From: Pedobacter nutrimenti
GTDB taxonomy: Bacteria; Bacteroidota; Bacteroidia; Sphingobacteriales; Sphingobacteriaceae
Reading direction: 5' to 3'
Assembly (NCBI RefSeq): GCF_003208655.1
Contig: NZ_QKLU01000011.1
Location: 1-64,000, forward strand
DNA length: 64,000 nucleotides
How positions within the stretch are numbered: position 1 is the first letter of the stretch; every line of letters starts with the position of its first letter. Under the pieces are notes generated by a model. The model was not told the origin of the DNA and searched no databases. It saw nothing but the letters and a program-made list of their open reading frames with translations. This document shows, piece by piece, positions 23,709 through 32,092 of this stretch. Made by a program: the position numbers and the translations under genes.

Positions 23709-26700
23709 ATGAATTTAATACGTTTCGCACTTAGAAAACCAATATCTATTCTGGTACTGGTTGCCGGGTTGTTCTTTTTTGGAATCGGGGCCATAAGCGA
23801 CATTAAAGTCGATATCCTGCCAAAGATGAATTTGCCGGTAATCTATATTGCCCATCCTTTTGGTGGTTATACGCCAACACAGATGGAGGCTTACTTTGGT
23901 AAACAATACATCAACATCCTGTTGTTCGCCAATGGGATCAAAAGCATAGAAACTAAAAATGTGCAGGGTTTAATGCTCATGAAGCTAACCTATTATGAAG
24001 GGACCAATATGGCCCAGGCGGCTTCGGAACTCAGTGCGCTCTCCAACCGGGCCCAGGCCATTTTCCCGCCAGGTTCCCAGCCTCCTTTTATTATTCGTTT
24101 TGATGCTTCTTCCCTGCCCATCGGGCAACTGGTCCTCAGCAGTCCAACCCGTTCCAATAACGAACTGCAGGATATGGCCAATATTTACGTCCGTTCTTCC
24201 TTTACGGCCATTCCAGGTTTGCTCGCCCCGGCACCTTTTGGGGGTAGCCCGCGGACCATTGAGATCAATGTGGACCCGAATTTAATGCGTTCGCACAACA
24301 TGACCGTAGACCAGGTGGTCGAAGCCATTCGGGTAAACAACCAAACCGCCCCTTCGGGTAACGTGAGGATCGGGAACAAAAACTACATTACACCAACAAA
24401 TTATACCATCCGGAAAATTAAAGATTTTGAAGACATTCCTTTGTTTAAAGGGGCAGTACAAAATCTTTATCTGAAAGATATTGCTGTGGTTAAGGATGGT
24501 GCTGATGCCACCAATGGTTATGCGCTGATCAATGGGAAACGTTCGGTGTATGTGAGTATCGCCAAATCGGGAGATGCTTCTACCTGGGATGTGGTGAAAG
24601 GCCTCAAAAAGAACCTTCCCTTAATCCAGAATACCCTTCCTGAAGATGTGAAACTGTCTTACGAGTTTGACCAGTCTGTATATGTAATCAATGCGGTAAA
24701 AAGTCTGATCAGTGAAGGGGCTATTGGAGCCATACTGACCGGTTTAATGGTGCTTTTGTTTTTGGGTGACAAGCGCGCAGCTTTAATTGTTATTCTGACC
24801 ATTCCAACTTCTATTATAGCGGGGGTTTTATTTTTAAAACTCTTTGGACAAACCATTAACATCATGTCCTTAAGTGGTCTGGCACTGGCCATAGGGATCC
24901 TGGTCGATGAATCTACGGTAACGATAGAAAACATCCACCAGCATTTTGATATGGGCAAACCCAAGGCACTGGCCATATGGGATGCCTGTAAGGAAATTGC
25001 CTTTCCGAAATTGCTGATCCTGTTGTGTATCCTGGCTGTATTTGCCCCTGCCTTTACCATGAGTGGAATTCCGGGCGCCCTGTTTTTGCCTCTGGCTTTG
25101 GCCATTGGTTTTTCTATGGTGGTGTCCTTTTTCCTTTCGCAAACCTTTGTGCCCATTATGGCCAACTGGCTCATGGTTGCCCATCCGCATAAAGTAAAAA
25201 AACAGCCTAAGGGAATGACAGAAGATGAAGCTGTTTTCCGTGAAACCGGTTTGAGTCTGGAGTCCGAACACGACACAATGAACCAGAAAAAAGTGCTGGT
25301 CGAAAGGGAAGATTTTAACAAGGACGGCAAGATCAGTTTGTTTGAAAGGTTCAGGAACCGTTTTATGCGGTTTTTAAACCGTTTATTGCCGCATCGTAAA
25401 CTGGTGGTGGTCATTTACCTGGTGGTGATCACCGGAGCGGCTGTATTGCTGCTGACCAATATTGGAAGGGATGTACTTCCAAGGGTCAATTCCAGCCAGT
25501 TTCAGCTGAGAATGAAAGCCCCCGACGGAACGCGTCTGGAACGCACCGAAGAAAAAGCCCAGCTGATCCTTTCGGAATTAAAGAAAATGGTTGGTCCTGA
25601 GCACATTTCCATTACCTCGGTCTATGTAGGCCAGCACCCGGCCTTGTTCTCTGTAAACCCCATTTATTTGTGGATGGCAGGCCCTCATGAGGCGGTTTTC
25701 CAAATTGGTTTAAAAGACTATGAGGTCGATATGGACGAGTTTAAGGACAAACTCAGACACCGGATCAAAGAACTTTCACCTGACCTGAAACTTTCTTTTG
25801 AACCGATTGAATTGACCGATAAAGTACTTAGCCAGGGTTCTCCGACACCAATAGAAGTCAGAATTGCAGGTAAAAACAAAAAAATTAATGAGGTTTATGC
25901 CAATAAAGTGATGGCTGAACTGCAAAAAATAAAATACCTCAGGGACATACAGATTGCCCAGCCCATCAAATATCCTTCTATGAACATCAATATTGACAGG
26001 GTAAGGGCAGCACAACTCGGTGTGGACATGAACGATGTATCCAGGTCCCTGGTGGCTTCTACTTCTTCTTCCCGCTATACGGATAAAAACGTATGGATGG
26101 ACGAAAAGGTCGGTTTGACCTATAATGTTCAGGTACAGGTTCCTTTTAACCAGATGAAATCCAAAGACGACATTGGGGAAATTCCTTTGTTGAAAAACAA
26201 CTCCAGACCGGTATTGAGCGATGTGGCCACCATTACACCAGACACCACCTATGGTGAAAATGACAATGTCGGGGCAACACCTTTTATTTCGGTTACAGCC
26301 AATTTAAACAATAAAGATCTTGGCGCGGCGACCAAAGATGTCCAGCAGGCCATTAAAGCGGTTGGAGAACCACCTAGAGGGGTGATCATTCAAACCGTAG
26401 GTTTATCCAAAGTACTCACCGAAACTTTAAGCAGTTTGCAATCGGGTCTTTTTGTAGCCATTGTGGTGATCTTTTTAATGCTTTCGGCCAACTTCCAGTC
26501 CTTTAAAGTTCCCCTGGTTATTTTGGCTACAGTGCCTGCGGTGGTACTGGGTTCATTGCTGTTGCTGACCCTTACCGGATCTACATTGAACCTGCAGTCT
26601 TATATGGGGATCATTATGTCTGTAGGGGTTTCCATTGCCAATGCCGTCCTGCTGATCACCAATGCAGAGCATTTAAGGCGGCACAATGGGAATGCTTTGG

Positions 26701-26987
26701 AATCGGCAAAAGAAGCTGCTGCCTTAAGGCTCAGACCCATTATCATGACCAGTGTGGCCATGGTTGCCGGTATGCTTCCAATGGCCATCGGACATGGAGA
26801 AGGTGGTGGACAGGTTTCTCCGCTGGGGAGGGCCGTAATTGGGGGGCTGGTGGCTTCTACATTTGCGGTACTGGTTATTTTACCACTTGTTTTTGCATGG
26901 GTACAGGGCAAAGTTTCTACCCAGTCCATTTCACTGGACCCAGAAGACCAGGAAAGCAAACATTACATTAAAGGCTTGAAAGATTAA
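23709..26987 (+). CDS. RND efflux pump, inner-membrane permease
   Basis: 1092 residues with the RND duplication: 12 membrane helices and two large periplasmic domains. TM4 has AIGILVDESTVTIENI, where D400-E401 occupies the proton-relay place of AcrB D407-D408. It belongs to the HAE/HME-like class that in Bacteroidota often has the gene order OMF-RND-MFP. The cytoplasmic loop between TM6 and TM7 (about 491-560) is long and contains an EF-hand-like loop at 535-546 (DFNKDGKISLFE). Substrates unknown; drives proton-coupled export of drugs, lipids or metals. Confidence 0.92.
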   Translation: MNLIRFALRKPISILVLVAGLFFFGIGAISDIKVDILPKMNLPVIYIAHPFGGYTPTQMEAYFGKQYINILLFANGIKSIETKNVQGLMLMKLTYYEGTNMAQAASELSALSNRAQAIFPPGSQPPFIIRFDASSLPIGQLVLSSPTRSNNELQDMANIYVRSSFTAIPGLLAPAPFGGSPRTIEINVDPNLMRSHNMTVDQVVEAIRVNNQTAPSGNVRIGNKNYITPTNYTIRKIKDFEDIPLFKGAVQNLYLKDIAVVKDGADATNGYALINGKRSVYVSIAKSGDASTWDVVKGLKKNLPLIQNTLPEDVKLSYEFDQSVYVINAVKSLISEGAIGAILTGLMVLLFLGDKRAALIVILTIPTSIIAGVLFLKLFGQTINIMSLSGLALAIGILVDESTVTIENIHQHFDMGKPKALAIWDACKEIAFPKLLILLCILAVFAPAFTMSGIPGALFLPLALAIGFSMVVSFFLSQTFVPIMANWLMVAHPHKVKKQPKGMTEDEAVFRETGLSLESEHDTMNQKKVLVEREDFNKDGKISLFERFRNRFMRFLNRLLPHRKLVVVIYLVVITGAAVLLLTNIGRDVLPRVNSSQFQLRMKAPDGTRLERTEEKAQLILSELKKMVGPEHISITSVYVGQHPALFSVNPIYLWMAGPHEAVFQIGLKDYEVDMDEFKDKLRHRIKELSPDLKLSFEPIELTDKVLSQGSPTPIEVRIAGKNKKINEVYANKVMAELQKIKYLRDIQIAQPIKYPSMNINIDRVRAAQLGVDMNDVSRSLVASTSSSRYTDKNVWMDEKVGLTYNVQVQVPFNQMKSKDDIGEIPLLKNNSRPVLSDVATITPDTTYGENDNVGATPFISVTANLNNKDLGAATKDVQQAIKAVGEPPRGVIIQTVGLSKVLTETLSSLQSGLFVAIVVIFLMLSANFQSFKVPLVILATVPAVVLGSLLLLTLTGSTLNLQSYMGIIMSVGVSIANAVLLITNAEHLRRHNGNALESAKEAAALRLRPIIMTSVAMVAGMLPMAIGHGEGGGQVSPLGRAVIGGLVASTFAVLVILPLVFAWVQGKVSTQSISLDPEDQESKHYIKGLKD

Positions 26988-27014
26988 TTATAAAGATTTT
27001 TAAATTTGATACAA

Positions 27015-28115
27015 ATGAGAACAAAGATATTTCACGGAAGTTTAATCCTAAGTGGTTTGGCCCTTGCAGTGGTGCTTCATGGCTGTTCGGCTTCCGCCAG
27101 TAAGGAAGAAGCAAAAACAGCCAAGGCAGCCCCGGTGGCGACCTTTAAACTGGAAAAGCAGCAGTTGTCCACCGCCCTGAATTTACCTGGTGAGCTGATT
27201 GCCTATCAGCAGGTAGACCTGTATGCCAAGGTGAGCAGTTTTGTAAAAACGCTAAAAGCAGATATTGGCTCTGAGGTACGTAAAGGTCAGCTCCTGATGA
27301 CCCTGGAGGCGCCCGAAATGACGTCCCAGATTTCGGCCGCTCAGTCGCGTTTAAAATCGCAGGAAGCAATTTATGCCGCCAGTAAAGCCAATTACGACCG
27401 GCTTTACGAAACCAGCAAAACCCCGGGTACCATTTCCAAAAATGACCTCGACCAGGCCATGGCCAGAAAGAACTCCGATTTGGCTCAGTTTGAAGCGGCA
27501 AAAGCCTCTTTGAAAGAACTGGGTGCCATACAGGATTACCTGGAAATCCGGGCCCCTTTTAATGGGATCATTACGGCCAGAAATGTCAATTTGGGCGCTT
27601 ATGTTGGCCCTTCTGGTAAAGGGTCGGAATTTCCGCTTTTCACTTTGCAGGAACAAAAAAGGTTGCGTTTGGCGATTGCCATTCCCGAAGCTTATACCGG
27701 TTACCTGAAAAACGGGCACCAGGTTAGTTTTACCGTAAAATCTCTTCCAAGCCAGACTTTCAAGGCCGATGTAAAACGTTTGGCCGGTGCGCTCGACCTG
27801 CGCCTGCGTTCTGAAAAAGTTGAAATGGATGTGCCAAACCTGGATAAAAAATTATTACCAGGTATGGTTGCAGAGGTTAACATTCCGCTTCCGGCAAACG
27901 GCGAAACCTTTATTGTACCAAAAAAATCAATTTTGGATACCAGTGAAGGTATTTTTGTGGTCCGGGTAAAAGATGGAAAAACCGAAAAAGTGGCGGTTAA
28001 AAAGGGCAGGGAGGCCGATGATAAGGTAGAGATTTTTGGAAACCTGAATGCAGGTGATGAATTTGTGACAGAACCGACTGAAGAAATGCGGGATGGGACA
28101 AAAATAAAATCTTAA
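27015..28115 (+). CDS. RND efflux periplasmic adaptor (membrane fusion) lipoprotein
   Basis: 366 residues from ATG at 27015 (an in-frame TTG three codons earlier is rejected). Lipobox VVLHGCSAS gives an acylated Cys. HlyD/AcrA-like parts in order: beta-barrel and lipoyl half (VDLYAKVSSFVKTLKADIGS), helical hairpin around 100-165, second lipoyl half with IRAPFNGIITARNVNLGAYV, then barrel and membrane-proximal domain ending in EEMRDGTKIKS. It bridges the RND pump and the TolC duct. Confidence 0.92.
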   Translation: MRTKIFHGSLILSGLALAVVLHGCSASASKEEAKTAKAAPVATFKLEKQQLSTALNLPGELIAYQQVDLYAKVSSFVKTLKADIGSEVRKGQLLMTLEAPEMTSQISAAQSRLKSQEAIYAASKANYDRLYETSKTPGTISKNDLDQAMARKNSDLAQFEAAKASLKELGAIQDYLEIRAPFNGIITARNVNLGAYVGPSGKGSEFPLFTLQEQKRLRLAIAIPEAYTGYLKNGHQVSFTVKSLPSQTFKADVKRLAGALDLRLRSEKVEMDVPNLDKKLLPGMVAEVNIPLPANGETFIVPKKSILDTSEGIFVVRVKDGKTEKVAVKKGREADDKVEIFGNLNAGDEFVTEPTEEMRDGTKIKS

Positions 28116-28145
28116 CTTTATACATATACTTCTATATATCTAACT

Positions 28146-29093
28146 ATGCCAGGCAGGAATCAGGAAATTTACAGTGTAATTAAAAGTGAATCCCTTGAGG
28201 ATTTTTACAACAGACTGAAAATTAACCAGCCGGAGGTCATTATACCAAGTCTTGGAATGGTAAATGACCTTGGGCATTTTAATGTGTTTAAAAGATCTGT
28301 TTATTGTTCTGCAAATCCTTCACCTTACAACAGGAGGGACTTTTACAAAATTTCCCTCATTATTGGTTGTGGGGTGCTGCATTTTCCCAATGAAAGAATA
28401 GAAGTGAAGGGAAGGGCATTGCTGTTTACCAACCCCAATATTCCTTATGCCTGGGAAGGAACTTCGGAAACCCAGGGCGGTTATTTCTGTTTGTTTACAG
28501 AAAACTTTATGCGCAACCGGAATGAAAGCATCCGGGAGTCCCTGCTGTATAAAATCCATGCGAACCCATTGATCTTTATAGATGAAGCGCAGGAAAAAGT
28601 GTTTATGGCGCTGTTTTTGAAAATGATGGACGAAATGAACGGGGAGTATATGCATAAATACGACCTGATTAGAAATTACATCAACCTGGTGGTGCACGAA
28701 GCTTTAAAAGTACAGCCGGTTTGCGAGGAAATCAAACACAGCAATGCCTCTGTCCGCTTATCGGCCCTGTTTATGGAGCTGCTGGAAAGACAATTTCCTA
28801 TAGGCTCAACAGATCATGTACTGGAATTAAAAACTGCAAATGATTTTGCAGCCAAACTTTCTGTTCATGTGAACCACTTGAACCATGCCGTTAAAGAAGT
28901 TACGGGAAAAACAACCTCAGAACATATTGCAAAAAGAATTGCAAGTGAGGCCGTGGCGCTGTTGAAACATACAGAATGGAATGTTTCACAGATCGCTTAT
29001 TGTCTTGGTTTTGAATATCCTGCCAATTTTAACATCTTCTTTCGCAGGCAAATGCAAGGTACCCCAAAATCTTTCCGGCAAATCTCTGCCTGA
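28146..29093 (+). CDS. AraC-family regulator
   Basis: 315 residues, with an N-terminal cupin-like sensor part (about 30-150: ISLIIGCGVLHFPNERIEVK, then LLFTNPNIPYAWEG) and a C-terminal double HTH (about 220-312: NDFAAKLSVHVNHLNHAVKE, then WNVSQIAYCLGFEYPANFNI). It begins 31 bp after the efflux operon and on the same strand, so it may control it, but no operator could be identified. Ligand unknown. Confidence 0.9.
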   Translation: MPGRNQEIYSVIKSESLEDFYNRLKINQPEVIIPSLGMVNDLGHFNVFKRSVYCSANPSPYNRRDFYKISLIIGCGVLHFPNERIEVKGRALLFTNPNIPYAWEGTSETQGGYFCLFTENFMRNRNESIRESLLYKIHANPLIFIDEAQEKVFMALFLKMMDEMNGEYMHKYDLIRNYINLVVHEALKVQPVCEEIKHSNASVRLSALFMELLERQFPIGSTDHVLELKTANDFAAKLSVHVNHLNHAVKEVTGKTTSEHIAKRIASEAVALLKHTEWNVSQIAYCLGFEYPANFNIFFRRQMQGTPKSFRQISA

Positions 29094-29214
29094 GCAGGAT
29101 GGAATAAGTTTGCAGAAATTTAAAGTTTTAACAGCTTTGGCATTATCTTTATAGCCGCTATAGGAATGGAAGCCCATATGCTTTCGGGCGCCTATACATT
29201 TAATCTCTACATAC

Positions 29215-29994
29215 ATGGACTTTTTGCATACGATTTTAGGTGAGGACATACAGGCCGGCCTGCTGATTATTTTAAACCTGATCGTTATTGAAAGTCTCCT
29301 TTCGGTTGATAATGCGGCAGTTCTGGCCACAATGGTGATGGATTTGCCTGCCCAGCAACGGAAAAAAGCGTTAAAATATGGGATTATCGGTGCTTATGTA
29401 TTCAGGGGGATTTGTTTGCTGCTTGCCGCCTGGCTGGTACAGATCTGGTGGCTTAAGCCCCTGGGCGGTATTTACCTGCTGTATCTTTGCATTAACTATT
29501 TTGTAAAAAAAATAAAAAAGCAAAAGATAGAAGAGCATGAGGCCATTGATAAGAAAAAAAGCTGGTTTTATCGTTCTACAGTTGGTTTAATCGGAAACTT
29601 TTGGGCAACGGTTGCCCTGGTAGAAATTATGGACCTGGCCTTTTCGATTGACAATGTCTTTGCAGCAGTTGCTTTTACCAATCATATTTATCTTATTTAT
29701 ATTGGGGTGTTTATTGGCATTCTGGCCATGCGGTTTGTGGCCCAGGGTTTTGTAAAGCTCATGGAAAAATTTACTTTTCTGGAATCCGTTGCTTTTATTG
29801 TGATCGGTATTCTGGGCTTAAAATTAAGTTCTTCGGTACTGAGCCATTTTATGCCGGACAGTTTTCTGGCGCATGTACTCGAAGGGGAGCATGCCGACCT
29901 TTTTATTTCCATTTTAACCGTAACCATTTTTGCTGTTCCGGTGCTGAGTTCCCTTATATTTAATTTTCCAAAAAAACATGAAACAGAAAAATAG
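29215..29994 (+). CDS. TerC-family membrane protein
   Basis: 259 residues, about seven membrane helices. The two family motifs are present: IESLLSVDNAAVLATMVMDL and LAFSIDNVFAAVAF. TerC-like proteins handle metal ions, notably Mn2+ export or metallation during secretion (MeeF/YceF type). The stop TAG is in the stem of the following hairpin. No linked partner genes. Confidence 0.9.
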   Translation: MDFLHTILGEDIQAGLLIILNLIVIESLLSVDNAAVLATMVMDLPAQQRKKALKYGIIGAYVFRGICLLLAAWLVQIWWLKPLGGIYLLYLCINYFVKKIKKQKIEEHEAIDKKKSWFYRSTVGLIGNFWATVALVEIMDLAFSIDNVFAAVAFTNHIYLIYIGVFIGILAMRFVAQGFVKLMEKFTFLESVAFIVIGILGLKLSSSVLSHFMPDSFLAHVLEGEHADLFISILTVTIFAVPVLSSLIFNFPKKHETEK

Positions 29995-30020
29995 GTCTTT
30001 AAATTGCTTTTAAGGCCTAT
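29991..30020 (+). terminator. possible terminator after TerC
   Basis: ATAGGTCTT (29991-29999) pairs with AAGGCCTAT (30012-30020), with one G-T pair. The T-tract is weak (AATTCCATTTT). Confidence 0.4.
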
Positions 30021-30067
30021 AATTCCATTTTGACAAATGGATGATGATCCATTTCCCAGGAAGTTTC

Positions 30068-30089
30068 TACATTTGCTTAACAGTGTTAA
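30068..30089 (+). promoter_or_regulatory. promoter -7 element and TetR operator, site B
   Basis: TACATTTG (30068-30075) is followed by one base and the palindrome TTAACAGTGTTAA (30077-30089). This mirrors the arrangement at 14643-14663 and implies autorepression. A clear -33 element was not found. Confidence 0.6.
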
Positions 30090-30114
30090 ATTATTTACAC
30101 CAATTTTAAAACCA

Positions 30115-30714
30115 ATGGGAAGTAAAGAAAGAATTCAGCGTCTTAAGGAGGACACCCGAAACAACATCCTTGATGCTGCACTTCAGATTGCACAGGAGGA
30201 GGGATGGCAGGCGCTGAGTATGCGTAAAATTGCGGATGCAATTGAGTATACGGCTCCGATCATTTACGAATACTTTGCAAACAAAGAAGGAATTCTTCTG
30301 GAACTGACCCGCAGGGGCTACGTTCTTCTGGGATCAAAAGTGGAAGCGGCAAGAAATGCCTATGAGCTTCCTGCCGACCAGATGGAAGCCATGTGGATTG
30401 CTTACTGGGACTTTGCTTTCGAATATAAAGAGTTTTACCAGATCATGTTTGGCGTAGAGATGATCTGCTGTGAGGTGAAAAAAGCCTTGCCAGAAGCAGA
30501 ACGTGTGAGCAGAATGTATGGTGAGATCATTGGAAAACTAATTACAAAAGTCGTTGCCGACGAGGATCTGATCTGTAGAAAGTATTATACGTTTTGGTCA
30601 ATTGTTCATGGACTGATTTCAATCAACCTTGTTCAAAAAGGGACCAATGAAGAAATGAACCAGCATATCCTCAGAGATGCACTCAAGGGTATCATCAGGT
30701 TCATCAACGATTAA
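30115..30714 (+). CDS. TetR/AcrR-family regulator (paralog 2)
   Basis: 199 residues from ATG at 30115 (MGSKERIQRLKEDTRNNILD). The frame is open 26 codons earlier, but that start would lie upstream of the -7 element and operator. HTH: GWQALSMRKIADAIEYTAPI then IYEYFANKEGILLEL; C-terminal blocks AYWDFAFEYKEFYQIMFGVE and WSIVHGLISINLVQ match paralog 1. It likely represses the adjacent RND operon, since three copies of its palindrome follow. Confidence 0.92.
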   Translation: MGSKERIQRLKEDTRNNILDAALQIAQEEGWQALSMRKIADAIEYTAPIIYEYFANKEGILLELTRRGYVLLGSKVEAARNAYELPADQMEAMWIAYWDFAFEYKEFYQIMFGVEMICCEVKKALPEAERVSRMYGEIIGKLITKVVADEDLICRKYYTFWSIVHGLISINLVQKGTNEEMNQHILRDALKGIIRFIND

Positions 30715-30733
30715 AAATTTTTTGCCTTAGAAT

Positions 30734-30746
30734 CTAACACTGTTAA
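30734..30746. promoter_or_regulatory. TetR operator, site C
   Basis: CTAACACTGTTAA, 18 bp after the stop of TetR paralog 2. First of three sites before the second RND operon. Confidence 0.6.
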
Positions 30747-30817
30747 ATCGATTATACCCGTTATAAAATAAGTCTAAATCTCAAATGAATGAAATATAAT
30801 CCTGTCTGTACTTTAAA

Positions 30818-30834
30818 ATCTAACACTGTTAGAT
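30818..30834. promoter_or_regulatory. TetR operator, site D
   Basis: ATCTAACACTGTTAGAT, a perfect 17-bp palindrome (8+1+8), the best copy in the window. Centre-to-centre spacing is 86 bp from site C and 83 bp from site E. Confidence 0.7.
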
Positions 30835-30902
30835 CGTTTGTGTTTAATGTAAATTGTAAATCTTAATCAAAATGAAATATCCTCCTTTTAGTACCCTGTC
30901 AC

Positions 30903-30915
30903 TTAACGCTGTTAA
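30903..30915. promoter_or_regulatory. TetR operator, site E
   Basis: TTAACGCTGTTAA, 17 bp before the likely ATG of the adaptor gene at 30932. Confidence 0.6.
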
Positions 30916-30931
30916 ATCACCTACTCATGTT

Positions 30932-32068
30932 ATGAAACCGTTAATTTTACTCTCATTTCTCTTTTTACTGGCTTGTTCAAATAAAAATACTGCACCTGTA
31001 GCACCTCCGCCGCCATCTTTGCCGGTAGCAAGTGTCGTGTCTGGTACAGAAACAACTTTCCAGGAATACCCGGCTTCTATTGAAGGGGTCGTGAACGTAG
31101 AGGTACGTCCTCAGGTAAGCGGAAGCCTCGATAAAGTTTTTCTAGACGAAGGCGCTTTTGTCAATGCAGGCCAGCCTATTTTTAAAATCAATGAGCAGCC
31201 TTTCCGTGCCGCTTTAAACAATGCACTGGCCGCCCAGCATGCTGCTGAAGCCGCGCTGATCAATGCACAGCTTGAAGTGGAGCGTTTGACACCGCTTGTA
31301 CAAAACAAGGTCATTTCCGACTTCCAGCTGAAATCGGCTAAAGCAACAGCCCAGGCAGCCAAGGCAAATATTGAACAGGCGAAGGCAAATGTCTCTACAG
31401 CCTCTATCAATTTGGGTTATACTTTAATCAAAGCACCGGTAAGCGGTTATATTGGCCGTTTGCAGAAAAAACAGGGAAGCCTTGTTGGTCCGGCCGATGC
31501 AGAGGCATTGACTCAATTATCTGATGTTCATGATGTTCATGTGTATTTTTCCCTTGGTGAAAAGGATTTTGTAAACTTTAAAGACCAGTATCCTGGTCAG
31601 ACCTTAAAAGATAAGCTGAAACAGCTTCCGGCAGTGACCCTTCTTTTAGCTGACAATACAGAATATGCCAAACCAGGTAAAATTGATGTAATTGATGGTC
31701 AGTTTGATAAAAATACAGGTGCCATTACCGTAAGGGCCAGTTTCCCAAATCCTCAGGGTTTGATCAGGTCTGGTAATACTGGTAAAATCCGCCTGAGCCT
31801 GAAACACAACGATGCCCTGGTCGTACCAGAATCGGCTACCATTGATATGCAGGATAAAGTATTTGTATTTACCGTAGGTGACAGCAGTAAGGTGAAAAAA
31901 CAAGCCATTACTATTATTGGTAAAGCCGGCGGAAATTATTTGGTTAAAGACGGTGTAAAAGTTGGCGACCAGATTGTGTTAAGCGGCATTGATAAATTAC
32001 AGGAAGGCATGGTGATCCAGCCTCAAAAGGCAACGGAAAAAGTAGCTGTTGTGAGAACAAAAAAATAA
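30932..32068 (+). CDS. RND efflux adaptor lipoprotein, second system
   Basis: 378 residues from ATG at 30932 (MKPLILLSFLFLLACSNKN, lipobox with Cys15). An upstream in-frame ATG at 30872 would put 20 residues before the signal peptide and run through operator E, so it is rejected. AcrA-like order: EVRPQVSGSLDKVFLDEGAF, helical hairpin about 95-150, IKAPVSGYIGRLQKKQGSLV and a C-terminal membrane-proximal domain. Followed at 24 bp by its RND pump. Confidence 0.9.
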   Translation: MKPLILLSFLFLLACSNKNTAPVAPPPPSLPVASVVSGTETTFQEYPASIEGVVNVEVRPQVSGSLDKVFLDEGAFVNAGQPIFKINEQPFRAALNNALAAQHAAEAALINAQLEVERLTPLVQNKVISDFQLKSAKATAQAAKANIEQAKANVSTASINLGYTLIKAPVSGYIGRLQKKQGSLVGPADAEALTQLSDVHDVHVYFSLGEKDFVNFKDQYPGQTLKDKLKQLPAVTLLLADNTEYAKPGKIDVIDGQFDKNTGAITVRASFPNPQGLIRSGNTGKIRLSLKHNDALVVPESATIDMQDKVFVFTVGDSSKVKKQAITIIGKAGGNYLVKDGVKVGDQIVLSGIDKLQEGMVIQPQKATEKVAVVRTKK

Positions 32069-32092
32069 TACAAAACTTAAAGTTTAAAAGTC

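Larger units (their letters stand above)
30727..30892. repeat. tandem imperfect repeat of a leader unit with TetR operators
   Basis: Units of 83-86 bp recur: 24-bp operator blocks starting at 30727 and 30813 differ at two positions, and ATGAAATAT recurs at 30789 and 30872. A more diverged third operator block follows at 30903-30915. Confidence 0.7.

Noticed and set aside
24659..25414. Leftward 251-codon frame inside the first RND gene
   Set aside because: Antisense to a conserved membrane region; composition is that of a reversed RND gene.
30037..30114. Upstream start for TetR paralog 2
   Set aside because: The extra 26 codons would lie over the -7 element and operator, so transcripts would not include them; ATG 30115 matches family length.
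30872..30931. Upstream ATG of the second adaptor gene
   Set aside because: It would put 20 residues before the lipoprotein signal and run through operator E; the duplicate ATGAAATAT at 30789 shows this ATG belongs to the repeated leader.
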